From NCBI GenBank assembly GCA_021396245.1, contig WNYE01000038.1:248001-312000 (forward strand): a stretch of 64,000 nucleotides of DNA, given 5' to 3'. Below are positions 43,801 to 55,325 of the stretch, in pieces; positions within the stretch are counted from its first letter, which is position 1, and each line of letters starts with the position of its first letter. The notes below the pieces were generated by a model. It saw only the letters and a list, made by a program, of their open reading frames with translations, ran no database searches and was not told where the DNA came from. The DNA comes from Sporothrix humicola (taxonomy: Eukaryota; Ascomycota; Sordariomycetes; Ophiostomatales; Ophiostomataceae). The translations under genes were made by a program, and so were the position numbers.

Positions 43801-46800
43801 TCATGCCAGATAGGGAGCGAGCGCGGCCTTGGCCTCCGGCTGCAGACGCTTGTCGACGTACTGTGCGATCACACCGTTGTGGCGACGGTCGGCCTCCTTG
43901 AAGAAGGCACCCACCCACTGCTGCACGTTCTCGACCTCCGGGAAGTCATCACGGGGACCTCTCTTGCATGTGTTGAGCGGCGTGTAACCCACACCGAAGC
44001 CGATATCGTCAACGTCGGCCTCGTTGATCACATCGTCACCGACACCGCTCGTCACCTGCGGCGGGTTCTTCAGCAGATCCAGCAGGTAGTTGCAGGTCAA
44101 GCCCCAGCCCTTCTCGTACAGGCTGGCAAAGCTCGTGCTGTCGCACAGAGTCTTGGTGTACGAGATGACGCCGAGCTTGCGGTCGACAGGACGGGCGAAC
44201 TGACCCGTCGTCGGCAACACAAAGTTGAGGTAGATAGGCTTAAACAGGTCGACACCTGCTGTCACCTTGTTTGCGTGCTGCACAAAGTAGTCGGCGCCCA
44301 GACCGTTCTCGACACCCTTGGCCGACACCAGGTGGTAGAAGCGCACAAACCGGATCTTGAACGAGTCCGTCAGGCCCTTGTCCAGCTTGGTGAAGAGCTT
44401 GCCCAGAATAGTGCTGAAGTAGGGGTCGAGGGCTACGGCCGGAATTGAGGTGACCACGCTCTCCAGGATGTCGAGTGCGTTCTGCTCCGTCTTCTTGCTG
44501 GCAAAGAGACGGCCGAAGATCTCCAGGATCGGCAGGATCTGGTTCTCAGCCACAATGGCGTCCTTAACCTTGGGCAGGATCACCGACAAGAACCGCGCGC
44601 ATGCCGGCACGTTACCTCTTGTCTCCCAGATCTGGTCATTAAGCAGGACGGAAATCAGAGTCTTGTAGTGGTCAGGCAGAGCCAGGTTGGGGTTGTTCTC
44701 AAGCAGAGCCGAGAAGATCTGGAAGACATAAGGAACGAATTCTAGGGGGGTTAGTAATAATCCTAATGCTTAAACAGCAAACTAACGCAGCACGGGTGTA
44801 CTCACCAGACACATCCTCCTTGAGGATGAACGAGAACGGCTCCCACAACCGGGCCTCGAGCTTGTCGCCAATTGCCGACGAGCTGTAACGCACAAGGGCG
44901 CCAATGGCCTCGAAGTGGTAATAGTAGAACCGCGGGTTGGACGGGTTTGACTTGATCACGTTGGTAATGTTGATGAGGTGCGTGAGGATCTCGTCCACGA
45001 TAGGGACAACACCCTCCTTGATGACAATCAACACACGCACAATACACCGCATGAGGAACTCGTTCTCCTGCAGCTTAGCCGGTGCTGTGTCCTTCTCAAT
45101 CAGACTGAACAGGTGGGTGAGCAGATCCTTGGCGAATGGCTGGATGTCCTCACGCGAGAACAGATGGATGCCCTCATCGTTGGTCAGGAACAACACACGC
45201 TCCACGGCGATGGCCGCATACGTGTAGACGACGTAGTTGGTCGAAGCAAGGTTCTGGATTAGGGGCTGGAAAGCTGCCTGCCACTGCTCCTTGGTCAACT
45301 GACTCCGGAAGTTGTGCAGGTATTTGATCGCGTCCACCTTGGCGATAGGCTGGGTCTCCGAGTCGCTGAGCAGATCTGCCGCCACGTTCTTCTGGAAGAA
45401 GTCGACAACGTCAACGTACTGGTTCACCGTCTTGACACCCTGTGCTGCTGTCACCGCACCCTTGGCGGCAATAGCCAGGAACAGGTAGATGGCCGTGTCC
45501 TTGGCCTTCCAGTCTGTCTTGCCCGACGCCAGGTAGTGGTCAATGTACCGGAAGACAACCTGTGTGACCAGCATCTCGTACTTCTCGAGCAGCTTGCGCA
45601 GGAAGTCTGTGGCGGCCCGCCGCCGTGAGTCGGTATCCGAGCCCTCCAGGTCGCGGCGAATAAACTCAATCGGCTCGTCCTCGAACATCTCGATATCTGA
45701 CTCCCGCAGCGCCACATTGGGCAGAATCACCGCCTCGACAATGCGGCCCAGTGTCTCCTCCGAGTTGAAATTGGCGGCGTGCCGTGCAGATGACGCGACG
45801 GCGGTCAAGAACTGCAAAGCCTTGCTAACTAGGATGTCGTTGCGCTTCTCGGGCCCTGTTGTCGACAGCACGTTCCAGACAGAGTGAATGAACGGCTCGG
45901 TGTGCGGGCCAAAGTCGTCGTCGTACTTGGTCGAGTACAGCTGCAGCACCTCGCAAATGTCGGCCTTGACGTTCTCCACGGCAGTAGCTTCGTCGTCGTC
46001 GTCTGCCACGAAGATAGGGTTCGAGTACGAGAGGTACTTTTGCATCAGGGCGGTGACCGCCTGCATGTTGGACTCGACGACTGGTGGCAGGTCCTGGCAA
46101 GACAAGTCGTAGAGGATCTTGATCAGCAGGCTCAGAGCCTCAAACCAGCCCTTGAGGGCCTCGGCGTTGTCCTTGTTGGTCTCAATCTGCTGGTCGACCA
46201 CAGTGAGCATCCTCATAAACGGCTCGCCGAACTTCGAGAGCACATGGTTGATCTCGGTGAAGAGCTCGTTGGAGCGGAACAGCGGCCGCCACCGCACGAA
46301 AATAGAGTGTGCAACCTCGAGCACGCCGTTTGTCACCTTGGCATCCGTAGCCGACAGACGGCTGACCAGGTCGTCGATCAGGGTGTCCCACCGCTCCCAG
46401 AAATCAGAGTCTGCAATGATGCTAATGGCCTCACCGAGCTGCGTCTGGATGCTAGCTGGCGACGAGATCATGAGGCCCACGAGCTCCTGCTTGATTGTGG
46501 CGACATCTTCGGCGGGCAGCTTGTATGTGCCCTCCTCGTCGACATAGTTGAGGCGGATAAAGTTCTTGAAGCAGAGGGCGGCGGCGAGACGTGTCTTGAG
46601 GGGCAACGGCTGCGAGGAGGTGATCTGGAGGAGGGAGAGGCAGAATTGTGGCTTCTTTTCTTCTTGCCGGAGTGCGGCTTCAGCTGAAACAGAGGGAAGA
46701 CGGTTAGCAAGAGGAATTCAGAGCAATCTAGGAAGAGATTGGCTGCCTGGTGATCAAAAAGTGAAGCAAGAAAACAAACCCTTTCTGTGTTGCTGAGGAT

Positions 46801-46849
46801 CGAGTGTGGAGTCCAGCAGCTGCACAATGTGGCCGATCTGGACGCTCAT
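43801..46849 (-). CDS. cse1: exportin-2 / CSE1, importin-alpha nuclear export receptor
   Basis: A 962-residue karyopherin that returns importin-alpha to the cytoplasm with Ran-GTP; essential in yeast. Exons: 46,849-46,780, 46,683-44,806 and 44,741-43,801. Exon 1 encodes the start of the importin-beta N-terminal domain (MSVQIGHIVQLLDSTLDPQQ). Intron 1 (46,779-46,684) uses a GTTTGT donor and TTTCAG acceptor and restores AEAALRQEEKKPQF. Intron 2 (44,805-44,742, GTGAGT donor, TACTAAC branch, CCTAG acceptor) restores EDVSEFVPYVFQIFSALLENN. HEAT repeats fill the body; KTRLAAALCFKNFIRLNY matches the conserved exportin N-region and VISYTKTLCDS the C-terminal CSE1 region. Length matches the usual 960 residues. 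Divergent from TSC2. Confidence 0.95.
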
Positions 46850-49799
46850 TTTGCCGGATGTGAGTAGATACCCGAGAGGTAGGACGGTGATACAGGTCGA
46901 AGCAAAAGGAAGGTGTGTTGAGATGGTGAAAGTAGGAAAAGAAGCAAAACGGTGGTCTGGATCGTGTGTATTTTTTAGGCGGCACAGAAGCTTGCAAACA
47001 AAACAGCAGGAGCTCGACCGCCCGTTGTCAGGGTGTCAAACGGCGGGGTGCTCCAGTGGGTCCGGTCACGTGAATGACCCGTTATGCATACGGCGATATT
47101 CACGTACCCGTGCATCTTGCATACTGCGAACGATTGTGTCCAGACAAACACAATGCCACTGAGCTGCTTCTTTTTGCTTTAAGGGCAGCTGTTTGCCAAC
47201 CTGATCTCTTTTCTCAACAATGCAAAATTTTCTATCACAACTTTCTGTGTCGTCATTTAGATCGTTAGTCGCCTTTCGTTCACTATTTTTTTTTTCAGAC
47301 GAAAGGCGACCTAAAGCATAGGACAAAGAGCTCTACCGTTTCTTCGTTCACTAAAAAACACGTGCTACAAGCACCTACCTAGTAGTCTAAGACAAACAAG
47401 CACGCCACGAATAGGCTCAGTCACGGCAGGAGAGAAAGATGTTGAAAAAGTTTGCACAAGGGAAGAAGGAGCGCGGACCGGGAGTTCCTTCTCGTTTCCC
47501 ATCTGCTCAACAAAAAATGACTGACAAGGAAGGCTCATGTAAGATACAAAAATCTGCACCAACGCACCTGCCGTTGCAGCACAGAATTTTAGATGCTCTG
47601 TCCAGTCGGATTGCAGGCACGCGGCGCTGTATCAAGGTCCCTGTTGCGTCGATCCTGGGCGATTATGACGACGGACGGGTGGAGGAAAGCGCAACCTTGG
47701 CACCTGCCCCAGACAAAATAGCGTCAATGGCAACGGAAACAACACTGTAGCAAGGCGACGTATGAGGGAAGGATTAAAAAAGAGCGAAAAACTGGAGAAA
47801 ACTGGGTCCATTGCGCTTTCCCATGCACATGTATTTTGTCCATGCGGGCCGGCAAGAGCAACTGAGCAGGTCTTGTTGTGCTATTCTTGCCTGCAGGCAC
47901 CATCGAAGCCCACTAGTGAAGAGGCAAGCACGGGAGTGAAAGCGTAATATTAGTGACAAGCAACAAAGGGCCCGCCTTCAGTAAAGGAAATTGTTGCCCC
48001 TGCTATCTTCCTCACTCCTGCTATCTGCATTATCTAACACCCACCCACGCTGCGTTTTTTCCTCCAGCTTCACAACCCACGCGCGGACCATCGACAATCT
48101 CAGACCACCACAGAATACGCACAAGCACGGCTCTGCCCACGAGACTTTCGTTGACAAGCAGTTAAACGGACCGGCCATTGCCCGCTGCCGCCGAGAAATC
48201 CGTCGCTAAATCAACATCACCGAGCATAGCTCTTCTTCGACCATCTCGACATCGGGAACAATCTGCACCCCCTCGCGACCCCCTCACCTCACCTCGCACG
48301 ACACCCCCGCGTGCGATAAGGATTGCCTCAGAGGCCTGGCCGACCAGCTGCTCACGGGGACGACCATTGCTGTCCCAAAGCAGCGAGACGCATACGGAGT
48401 GCAGCTTCTCTTTGTGGGGGTTTGACTTGGCCGGAAAACAGCTGGGCGAGACATCTCTGTCCATTCGCAACACTCTGGACGGTCTCGATCGAGTTGGTCT
48501 ACTCTGCAAGGTGTGTACGGCGTGCCAAGGACAATATCCTGTTTCCAGGGCGTGGGAACGGGGATAGAGAAGGATTGCCGTGCAAGGTGGAACAGACGGA
48601 GCTCTATGGATGCTAACAGCACCTTTAAAAGAATCACGACGCACGACCGAGAAGACGATCAGCAGCAGAAACGAAACGAAACGTGCCCAGCACGTCCATT
48701 GCTGAAAAACGAGCAAGCGATCGAGCGAACTTGACACCACTACGATCCGAGCAGCATCTGCTCAATTACCTTTTCCTTCCTCGCCTCTCCCAGACGATCC
48801 ATCTACACACCTCCGCGTCCAATGACCACCGTCCTTGCTGCACCTTTGAAAAGGTTTTCGTTGATGGGGTCCCGTTGAGCTCGGTGGCCCGCTGACGGTC
48901 TCACTTTGTGCTTCCCACCATTTATGCAAGTACGAGTTTTGCATGTAAGTCAATTGTCTTGCATTTATGTCTTGGATTTGGCCTCCCATGCCTTGCCCCC
49001 GTTTTGCCCGTGTTCTGTCTGTTTTTTCTCCGTCCTTTGGGCTTGGCCACACACATGGACATACAGTGTACGAATATGTGTCTTGTCTGGCCCCTCCGCC
49101 GCCCCTGCATTGCCCGGCCCCCAACCTGCGTCGCCTGCCATCTACGCGCCTCGCTTCGATAGCTCGGTTTCGGTGGCCTTTTGGGCTTGCCCGAGATCAG
49201 TTCTTGAAGAGAACAAAAGATAATTTTGTCGGAGGCGCGAGGCATGTGAGTCGAAAAAAAAGCGATAGGTCAACAGGTGGACAAGTCGACAGGTCTCCGC
49301 AGGAGCTGTGACTAGGCGCAAGTTGTGCGGCGATCTAGGAAACCACCCTCTTTCTGCCTATGTGCACGGAACAAGGTGTGGCTGCCCACATCACCTGCCA
49401 GGCTGTCCAAAGAAGCTGTCGGGCCACCCTCCATCTCAGCTCAGGGTGTTAATATCGCCCCTTGTCTATGTGCGGCTGCAACTCGTTGGTTGTTTTTATT
49501 CCATTTTTACATTTTCTCTTTTATTTTATCTTTGTGTTCCACGTCGTACGTTGCACTGGACTTTGCATTCTTGCTTTTTTTCACGTCTTGCCAAGTCCTG
49601 TCAATTACTTCAACGTCTTTCCATTTACTTTTCCCACTTATCCTGTCTTGCTTTTTTCGTTGCTTTCACTACCTCCCTGGTGTTTCTTATTCCTTCTGCT
49701 TTGTTTGCTTTTTAACCAAGATATCCCCAACCACACTTGCCGGTTTGCAACTGCCCTCGGCTTTGCAAACATGGCTGCCTCGACCGGCCCCTCGCTAAC
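46850..49799. other. divergent upstream region of cse1 and tsc2
   Basis: About 2.95 kb. It contains a strong 12-bp hairpin (47,268-47,310), and on the plus strand a CT-rich leader from about 49,490 up to the TSC2 start, with an overlapping upstream ORF. Frames at 48,162-48,740 (-) and 48,178-48,567 (+) overlap each other, show no domain and are not called as genes. Confidence 0.55.
47268..47310. repeat. perfect 12-bp inverted repeat (hairpin)
   Basis: GTCGCCTTTCGT at 47,268-47,279 is exactly complementary to ACGAAAGGCGAC at 47,299-47,310. The 19-nt loop contains a T-run ending in TTTCAG. It lies about 420 nt upstream of the CSE1 start. Confidence 0.75.
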
Positions 49800-49815
49800 A
49801 TGCTCCGCCGAATAG
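49771..49815 (+). promoter_or_regulatory. upstream ORF overlapping the TSC2 start
   Basis: ATG at 49,771 in an AAACATGG context opens a 14-codon frame (MAASTGPSLTCSAE) that ends at TAG 49,813-49,815, past the TSC2 ATG at 49,800 and in a different frame. Ribosomes that use it cannot reinitiate at 49,800, so it would lower TSC2 synthesis. Confidence 0.55.
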
Positions 49816-52800
49816 TCTCGCTAGGCCAGCAGGTCTCCGAGAGTGAAGACGACTTCATGTCGCCACCATCCAACGATGCCGGCCGATCATCCGAGTCTAA
49901 GGTGCCCGGTGGTTTGGCCGGCGTCTTCAAGGGCCTGACCGGGTCCAAGTTGACAAAGGCACCGGCTCAAGGCTCCGGCCAGCCGACCACTGCAACGACA
50001 ATATCTCCTCTCCCACTTACTGCGCCGGCAGCCGCAGCTACCCTTTCCTCATCCTCCATCGCCTCGACGCAACCAACTTCTGAACCTACCGACACCGATT
50101 CTCTCGCCAGCCGTTCGCGTAGCCAACTCACAACTTACGCCGACTGCCTCGACCTACTAAAGAATGGAACGCTCAGCGAACGAGTCGCTGCAGCCAGCGC
50201 CCTGCGGTCTATCGTTATCGAGACGCCTGTCCAGTCCATGTCCGCCGCATGGAACGCTACGGAAGACCTAATTGACCCCAGCAAAACCCAGGCTGCTCGA
50301 CACGCCGGCTGGGAGCTTCTGGCCGAATGCGCACGGCACACATCCTCTACCAACATCGAACGCCGGAAGTATTTCCAGGCCATCACCGCGCCGGCTGACC
50401 CGAGCGATTTCCACCTACAGCTTTCGGCTCTTATCGACTTGACAAACAACGGCCGCAACCTATCCGGATTTGACTACGACGTCTTTCCGATCCTTACAGA
50501 ATGGTTCCAGACCGTCTACAAGGCATCAAAAGTGGCAGCAAAGAAGCCATCGTCGGCACGGTCAGCCAATGGCAAGGGCGGCAAAGTCAAGGGCGCGCAG
50601 ACAACCGAGGAGCGGAACCTCTCACAGTTGTTTGCCTACACCATTGATGTCATCAAGTACAGCTCCAAGATTGCTAGCGACAGTGCTATCGAAGGCCTGC
50701 TTGATGCCATCCTGGACATTGCCATGAACACAAGCACTGAGGATGACCTTTCCTCCTGCATCGCCATTATCAACACCTGTGTCACCGTTGGTGCGATGCC
50801 AAGCAAGAGCCTCGAACGCTGTGTAAAGGTCTTGAGCTCCATTTATTGTCTGGTGCCCAAACTTCAGAAGACAGCGTGGCAGGTCCTCTCCAACATTTTC
50901 AAGTCGCACCACGGACTGCACACAATCAGCATCCTCCTCGACACTCTGCGGAAGTACCCACTTGAGGGCGTCGAAGTTAAGGATGCTACTCGTGAGGTCC
51001 GCGGAGCACTGTCTGTTTTGCAAAAGCTCGTCCGGAAAGCCGGGTCTCCCGAATATCCGGCGCTGCCATACACCCTCCTAGTCGACGGACTCGAAAATGT
51101 CGTCAGCCACACGCCCTCGCCACGAATCGTTGCATCAATTCTGCAACTCATCAACCAACTGTTTGAGAGCGGCGACGGCAGCCTAAACCCGCTTTTGCTC
51201 GACGAAGACTGGGCCTCTCTGCTCAGTGTGGCCACTACATGCGCCAAACGAAGCAGTCCTTCCTCATCGTATGATGGGGCACTCAACAGAAAGCAGTCGC
51301 TTGCCGGTTCTGCCAGCTCAGAAGAGCCTTCTCAGGACGCTGTTGATCGTGAGTCGGCTGTTCTCACTGCACGGCTTGAGAGCCTCCTGCGCGGCCTGCT
51401 TAACGAGCGGCCTGAGTATATGCAACGCAACTGCTGCGTCACTTTCCTCGCCGATGTGCATCATATCCTACCTGACTCTGGCGCCGAATTTGTGCTCAAG
51501 TACTTTGCCGAGTTTAGCTGTTGCTTCCCTTCTGACCCTCAGTGGGATGGAAACTTGAAGCTCGTTTTGGACGCCTTCTACTCCAACCAAGCACGCTCCG
51601 CCGTGGTTCGGTTGCAAGCTCTGCAAACGGCCATTGACGTTCACAATGTCCTTTCGCTCGTGGACGGTGTGGACGATGCTCCAGATGCCGTGGCTGGCCT
51701 AGTTCGTCGCATTCTTGCGCGTATTGGGGAAGAGCGTGACACAATACTATTGTTCCACGCCATCTCTTTTGCCGTCATGACCGCTCCGTCTGTGGATGCA
51801 GAGCTCTTCCACTTTATTATCGAGGCACTCGGCTCTGTCATTAAGAATGATGAGGCCCGGCAGCCCCTCGTTATTGCCACGGCGAGCTCGACACCCACAT
51901 CCCCCTTAACGCCCAGCGAGCATCCCGAGGTGCAGACGGACCAGAGCACCTCCAACATTGCCACACGCGGTCTTGTCCAGATCTTTATGGATACCATGAA
52001 CACGGACGCGCACAAGGCCAGCACAGTCTTTGAGGCGCTGATTAGTCTCGCGCGTGACAAGCGCTGCCCAGTGGATGCGCGCCTCTCTGCGCTGAAATTG
52101 CTGTTTCGCCTGCGCGCCGACTGGGCCCACCGCATTTTCCTGGTGTCCAATACCGAGTCCGAGGGCCTGGCTGCGGTGCTATTCCGGACCGAAGCCTCGC
52201 TGGAACGCAAAATGGCAGACGAGGTGACACAGGAGATTCTTGCGCGACAAGCGCGAAATGAGCCCGGAGCCCCTTTGCCGTCGGGCAGCCAGCATCCCAC
52301 AAGGCCCACACGAGGTGTCTCGTTTGGGCAGGGTGGCGGCGGCTCAGGTGGACCACATGAGAGGCCTGGGTTCCCCAGCCGGACGGCCAGCAACGCCCGA
52401 CATAGGACGACGGCGCCACGGTACCGCCAGCTGTGGAGCTTACCTGACACAGATGCGCTACCCCAGACGCCCATTGCCAACGCCAGCACTGTCCTTTTCT
52501 CTCACGAATGGGACGAGAACATGATCAGCGGCGATGCCAAGGACAAGGGCAAAGAGACCACGAGCAGTGGTGATACCCCTATCACAGAGAGCGAGACGTC
52601 TGCTACGCCAGGCGACAAGCCGGAGGACAAGTCGGATACCAAACCTACACTGCTAGCCCTGAACATGACAGCTTGGATGGAGGTTGTTTTTGACATTCTC
52701 ACCAGGGGTGCGAACTGGGAGCTGTACAGCTTTGCCCTCATCCACCTGCCATCGCAGCTCAGCAACCACGCCGTCTGCCGTGGCGCAGTGCCGGTGATTC

Positions 52801-55325
52801 TGCGGATCCGCGCCGCCTTGTGCGACCAGGTCCGGAACAACAACTCGCAAGAACCGCCAGCTGCAACTGGCCTTCGTCGACCGGACGTCCAGACATGTGT
52901 TCTCCAGACATTGACTATGATCTTGAGCTACCACGAGTATTTCCAGCGGCAAGAAGGCGACGATCTCGTACGGACATTTATCACGGGGTTGACCGACAAG
53001 AACCCCATCTCCTGCGTGCACGCCCTGTCGATCTGCTGTTACGAGTTGCCAAATGCTACAAGCAAGTCTCTCGTCAACATCTTAACAAAGATGTCCCAAA
53101 TTATCACGCGGCCTGGTGTCGCCGTGCATATCTTGGAGCTGCTGGCCTGTCTCAGTCGGCTTCCATGGCTGTACTCCAACTTCCGTGAAGACGAGTACCG
53201 CATTGCCTTTGGCGTCTGCTTCCGGTACCTGCAGGCTGTGCGCGACCGGCGCAAGTCATCTCGTGTTAGCCATGCCAGCGTCAGCGAGCAGAGCTCCGTG
53301 TCGACATATAACGGATATGGCATGGGTGCCTTCGACCCGCACGGCCCCGAGATGCCTGGACAAACTCCAATGCAGCCAAACACATCCGACGACCTACCCC
53401 AATACGTGTATGCGCTTGCCTACCATGTCCTCACTTTCTGGTTCTTGGCGCTTCGTGTGACCGACCGTGCCAAGTACGTGACGTGGATTGCCAGCCGTCT
53501 TTTTATCGACAACGACGGCCGCCAAATTACAGACGAGCAGGCCCAGATCACTCTGGACTTTATGCAGCGCGTTGCGTTCTCTGACGCCGACGAATCCGCC
53601 CCGGCCGAAGACCCAGACGAAGGGTCGGGACAGGATGCCCCTCCTTCACGGAGCTGGGTCATGGGCAACAGCATTTTGACCATCCAGCCTGCGGCAAGCA
53701 AACCCGGGTTTGCACGGATCACAAAACGTCAGCCCTCTGGTACATCGTATTATACAATCCTGGAGAACCTCCAGCCGCCACCTCCACATCAGACGCGCGG
53801 TCTTATCGACCCCATGGAGAGCATCTCGGGCGGCCAGGCACATCATAACCAACCAGCCAACCCCGTTCTGCCGAGCCACCTATTAACCCAGCTGCTCGCA
53901 CCGGTGCCACAGCAATTCGACTCTCCTTTGCGGCCAATCCTGCTACCCAATGACGAAGCCACCGACCGTGCCTTCCGGGCGTTTGACCGCAACTCGACAG
54001 TCGACGGTCACAAGGTCGGCGTCATCTACATTGGCGAGGGCCAGACAGACGAGGCGGATATCCTGGCCAACGTGTCTGGCAGCAGCGACTATGTAGACTT
54101 CCTGAATGGGCTGGGCACCCTGGTGCGGCTCAAGGGCGCGACCTTTAATACGCAGGGACTGGACCGCGAGTATGACACGGACGGTGCCTACACGTATTGC
54201 TGGCGCGACCGGGTCACGGAAATCGTGTTCCATGTGACCACACAAATGCCGACCGACCGCGAGCGTGATCCGATCTGCATCGGCAAGAAACGGCACATTG
54301 GCAACGACTACGTCAACATCATCTTCAACGACTCGGGCCTGCCATTCAAGTTCGACACGTTCCCGTCCGAGTTCAACTATGTCAACATTGTCATTACGCC
54401 CGAGTCGCGCGCCTCGTTTGTGGCGCGGCGCGAGCTGTCCCTGCAAAAACAGCGCGATGACGAGAAAGAGGCTTTGGCGCAGGAACAGTATCTGCAGCAG
54501 CAGCAACAAGGCCAAACTCAAGCCGACGAGTCGCAACAGCCACAACCCCGCCAAAAGAGAGCCATGCCGTTCTACAAGGTGCAGGTCATGAGCAAGCCCG
54601 GGTTCCCCGAAATCTCGCCGTCGGCACGTACCAAGATCATCAGCCTCAAGGCGCTGCCCGACTTTATCCGGCTGCTGGCGCTCAATGCGTCGGTGTTCTC
54701 GCAGGTGTGGGCGACGCGGCAGGGAGGCGAGCACATTTCGTCGTGGCGCAACCGGCTGCGGCAGATCCACAGATTGCGCGAGCGTTATGGGCCCCCTGCA
54801 ATGGCATCTGTAGCGCCCTCGCCGCCGCCGTCGGCCATGGCCGGTGGTCCCGGCGGAGGCGGTCCTGGTGGTGGTGCTGGTGGACCTGGCAACACTGGCG
54901 CTGGAAACACAGCAGGCGGCGGCGTTGGCAACAACAGTCCCGTCGGCGCTACCGGTGGTGCTCTGGCAGGCGGTGTCGGCGCTTCTGCCAGTACAGGCAC
55001 CGGTGGCGTCACCAATAACGGCCCCGGCCTCACAGGTGGCAACAGCAGCGCCGAACAGCTGTCCTTATCGCGGTCGAGCGTGAGCGGGATGCGGGACAGT
55101 TTCAACAGTCTGCGGCGGACGTCGATGGCGACTTTCTTTACGGTGTCGGACCCGAGCCAGAATAGCACATACGCGCCGAACCAGAACAACAATATCAACA
55201 ACAACCGGATATCGGTGCACTCGACGGCCACTGGCACGACCGGATCCGAGATTACAGACGCGACGGCTGTCAACAGCTCGTCGGAGATCTGGGTGGACTC
55301 GCTGGATTTCTCCAAATGGGCGTGA
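49800..55325 (+). CDS. tsc2: TSC2/tuberin, Rheb GTPase-activating protein
   Basis: An 1841-residue, intron-free protein. With TSC1 it inactivates Rheb and so restrains TORC1 on endolysosomal membranes. The N-terminal two-thirds is alpha-helical HEAT-like tuberin sequence. The RapGAP domain lies at about 1400-1600 (VGVIYIGEGQTDEADIL onward) and carries the catalytic asparagine thumb in HIGNDYVNIIFND (N about 1502). Gln-rich and Gly/Asn-rich low-complexity segments surround its end (a GGPGGGGPGGG tract near 1680-1740), and the C-terminus is SLDFSKWA. The frame is open upstream to 49,737 but only through TTG; ATG 49,800 is the first in frame. A better-context ATG at 49,771 heads an overlapping short frame. 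Usual family length is 1600-1900 residues. Confidence 0.95.
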   Translation: MLRRIVSLGQQVSESEDDFMSPPSNDAGRSSESKVPGGLAGVFKGLTGSKLTKAPAQGSGQPTTATTISPLPLTAPAAAATLSSSSIASTQPTSEPTDTDSLASRSRSQLTTYADCLDLLKNGTLSERVAAASALRSIVIETPVQSMSAAWNATEDLIDPSKTQAARHAGWELLAECARHTSSTNIERRKYFQAITAPADPSDFHLQLSALIDLTNNGRNLSGFDYDVFPILTEWFQTVYKASKVAAKKPSSARSANGKGGKVKGAQTTEERNLSQLFAYTIDVIKYSSKIASDSAIEGLLDAILDIAMNTSTEDDLSSCIAIINTCVTVGAMPSKSLERCVKVLSSIYCLVPKLQKTAWQVLSNIFKSHHGLHTISILLDTLRKYPLEGVEVKDATREVRGALSVLQKLVRKAGSPEYPALPYTLLVDGLENVVSHTPSPRIVASILQLINQLFESGDGSLNPLLLDEDWASLLSVATTCAKRSSPSSSYDGALNRKQSLAGSASSEEPSQDAVDRESAVLTARLESLLRGLLNERPEYMQRNCCVTFLADVHHILPDSGAEFVLKYFAEFSCCFPSDPQWDGNLKLVLDAFYSNQARSAVVRLQALQTAIDVHNVLSLVDGVDDAPDAVAGLVRRILARIGEERDTILLFHAISFAVMTAPSVDAELFHFIIEALGSVIKNDEARQPLVIATASSTPTSPLTPSEHPEVQTDQSTSNIATRGLVQIFMDTMNTDAHKASTVFEALISLARDKRCPVDARLSALKLLFRLRADWAHRIFLVSNTESEGLAAVLFRTEASLERKMADEVTQEILARQARNEPGAPLPSGSQHPTRPTRGVSFGQGGGGSGGPHERPGFPSRTASNARHRTTAPRYRQLWSLPDTDALPQTPIANASTVLFSHEWDENMISGDAKDKGKETTSSGDTPITESETSATPGDKPEDKSDTKPTLLALNMTAWMEVVFDILTRGANWELYSFALIHLPSQLSNHAVCRGAVPVILRIRAALCDQVRNNNSQEPPAATGLRRPDVQTCVLQTLTMILSYHEYFQRQEGDDLVRTFITGLTDKNPISCVHALSICCYELPNATSKSLVNILTKMSQIITRPGVAVHILELLACLSRLPWLYSNFREDEYRIAFGVCFRYLQAVRDRRKSSRVSHASVSEQSSVSTYNGYGMGAFDPHGPEMPGQTPMQPNTSDDLPQYVYALAYHVLTFWFLALRVTDRAKYVTWIASRLFIDNDGRQITDEQAQITLDFMQRVAFSDADESAPAEDPDEGSGQDAPPSRSWVMGNSILTIQPAASKPGFARITKRQPSGTSYYTILENLQPPPPHQTRGLIDPMESISGGQAHHNQPANPVLPSHLLTQLLAPVPQQFDSPLRPILLPNDEATDRAFRAFDRNSTVDGHKVGVIYIGEGQTDEADILANVSGSSDYVDFLNGLGTLVRLKGATFNTQGLDREYDTDGAYTYCWRDRVTEIVFHVTTQMPTDRERDPICIGKKRHIGNDYVNIIFNDSGLPFKFDTFPSEFNYVNIVITPESRASFVARRELSLQKQRDDEKEALAQEQYLQQQQQGQTQADESQQPQPRQKRAMPFYKVQVMSKPGFPEISPSARTKIISLKALPDFIRLLALNASVFSQVWATRQGGEHISSWRNRLRQIHRLRERYGPPAMASVAPSPPPSAMAGGPGGGGPGGGAGGPGNTGAGNTAGGGVGNNSPVGATGGALAGGVGASASTGTGGVTNNGPGLTGGNSSAEQLSLSRSSVSGMRDSFNSLRRTSMATFFTVSDPSQNSTYAPNQNNNINNNRISVHSTATGTTGSEITDATAVNSSSEIWVDSLDFSKWA

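Noticed and set aside
45884..46687. 267-residue plus-strand frame antisense to cse1
   Set aside because: Shadow of a conserved karyopherin; no domain or start context.
48162..48740. 192-residue minus-strand frame between cse1 and tsc2
   Set aside because: No ATG-supported domain, overlaps an equally long plus-strand frame, and shows no coding bias.
49737..49799. Cys-rich N-terminal extension of TSC2
   Set aside because: Opens at TTG without ATG and is unlike tuberin; better explained as leader.
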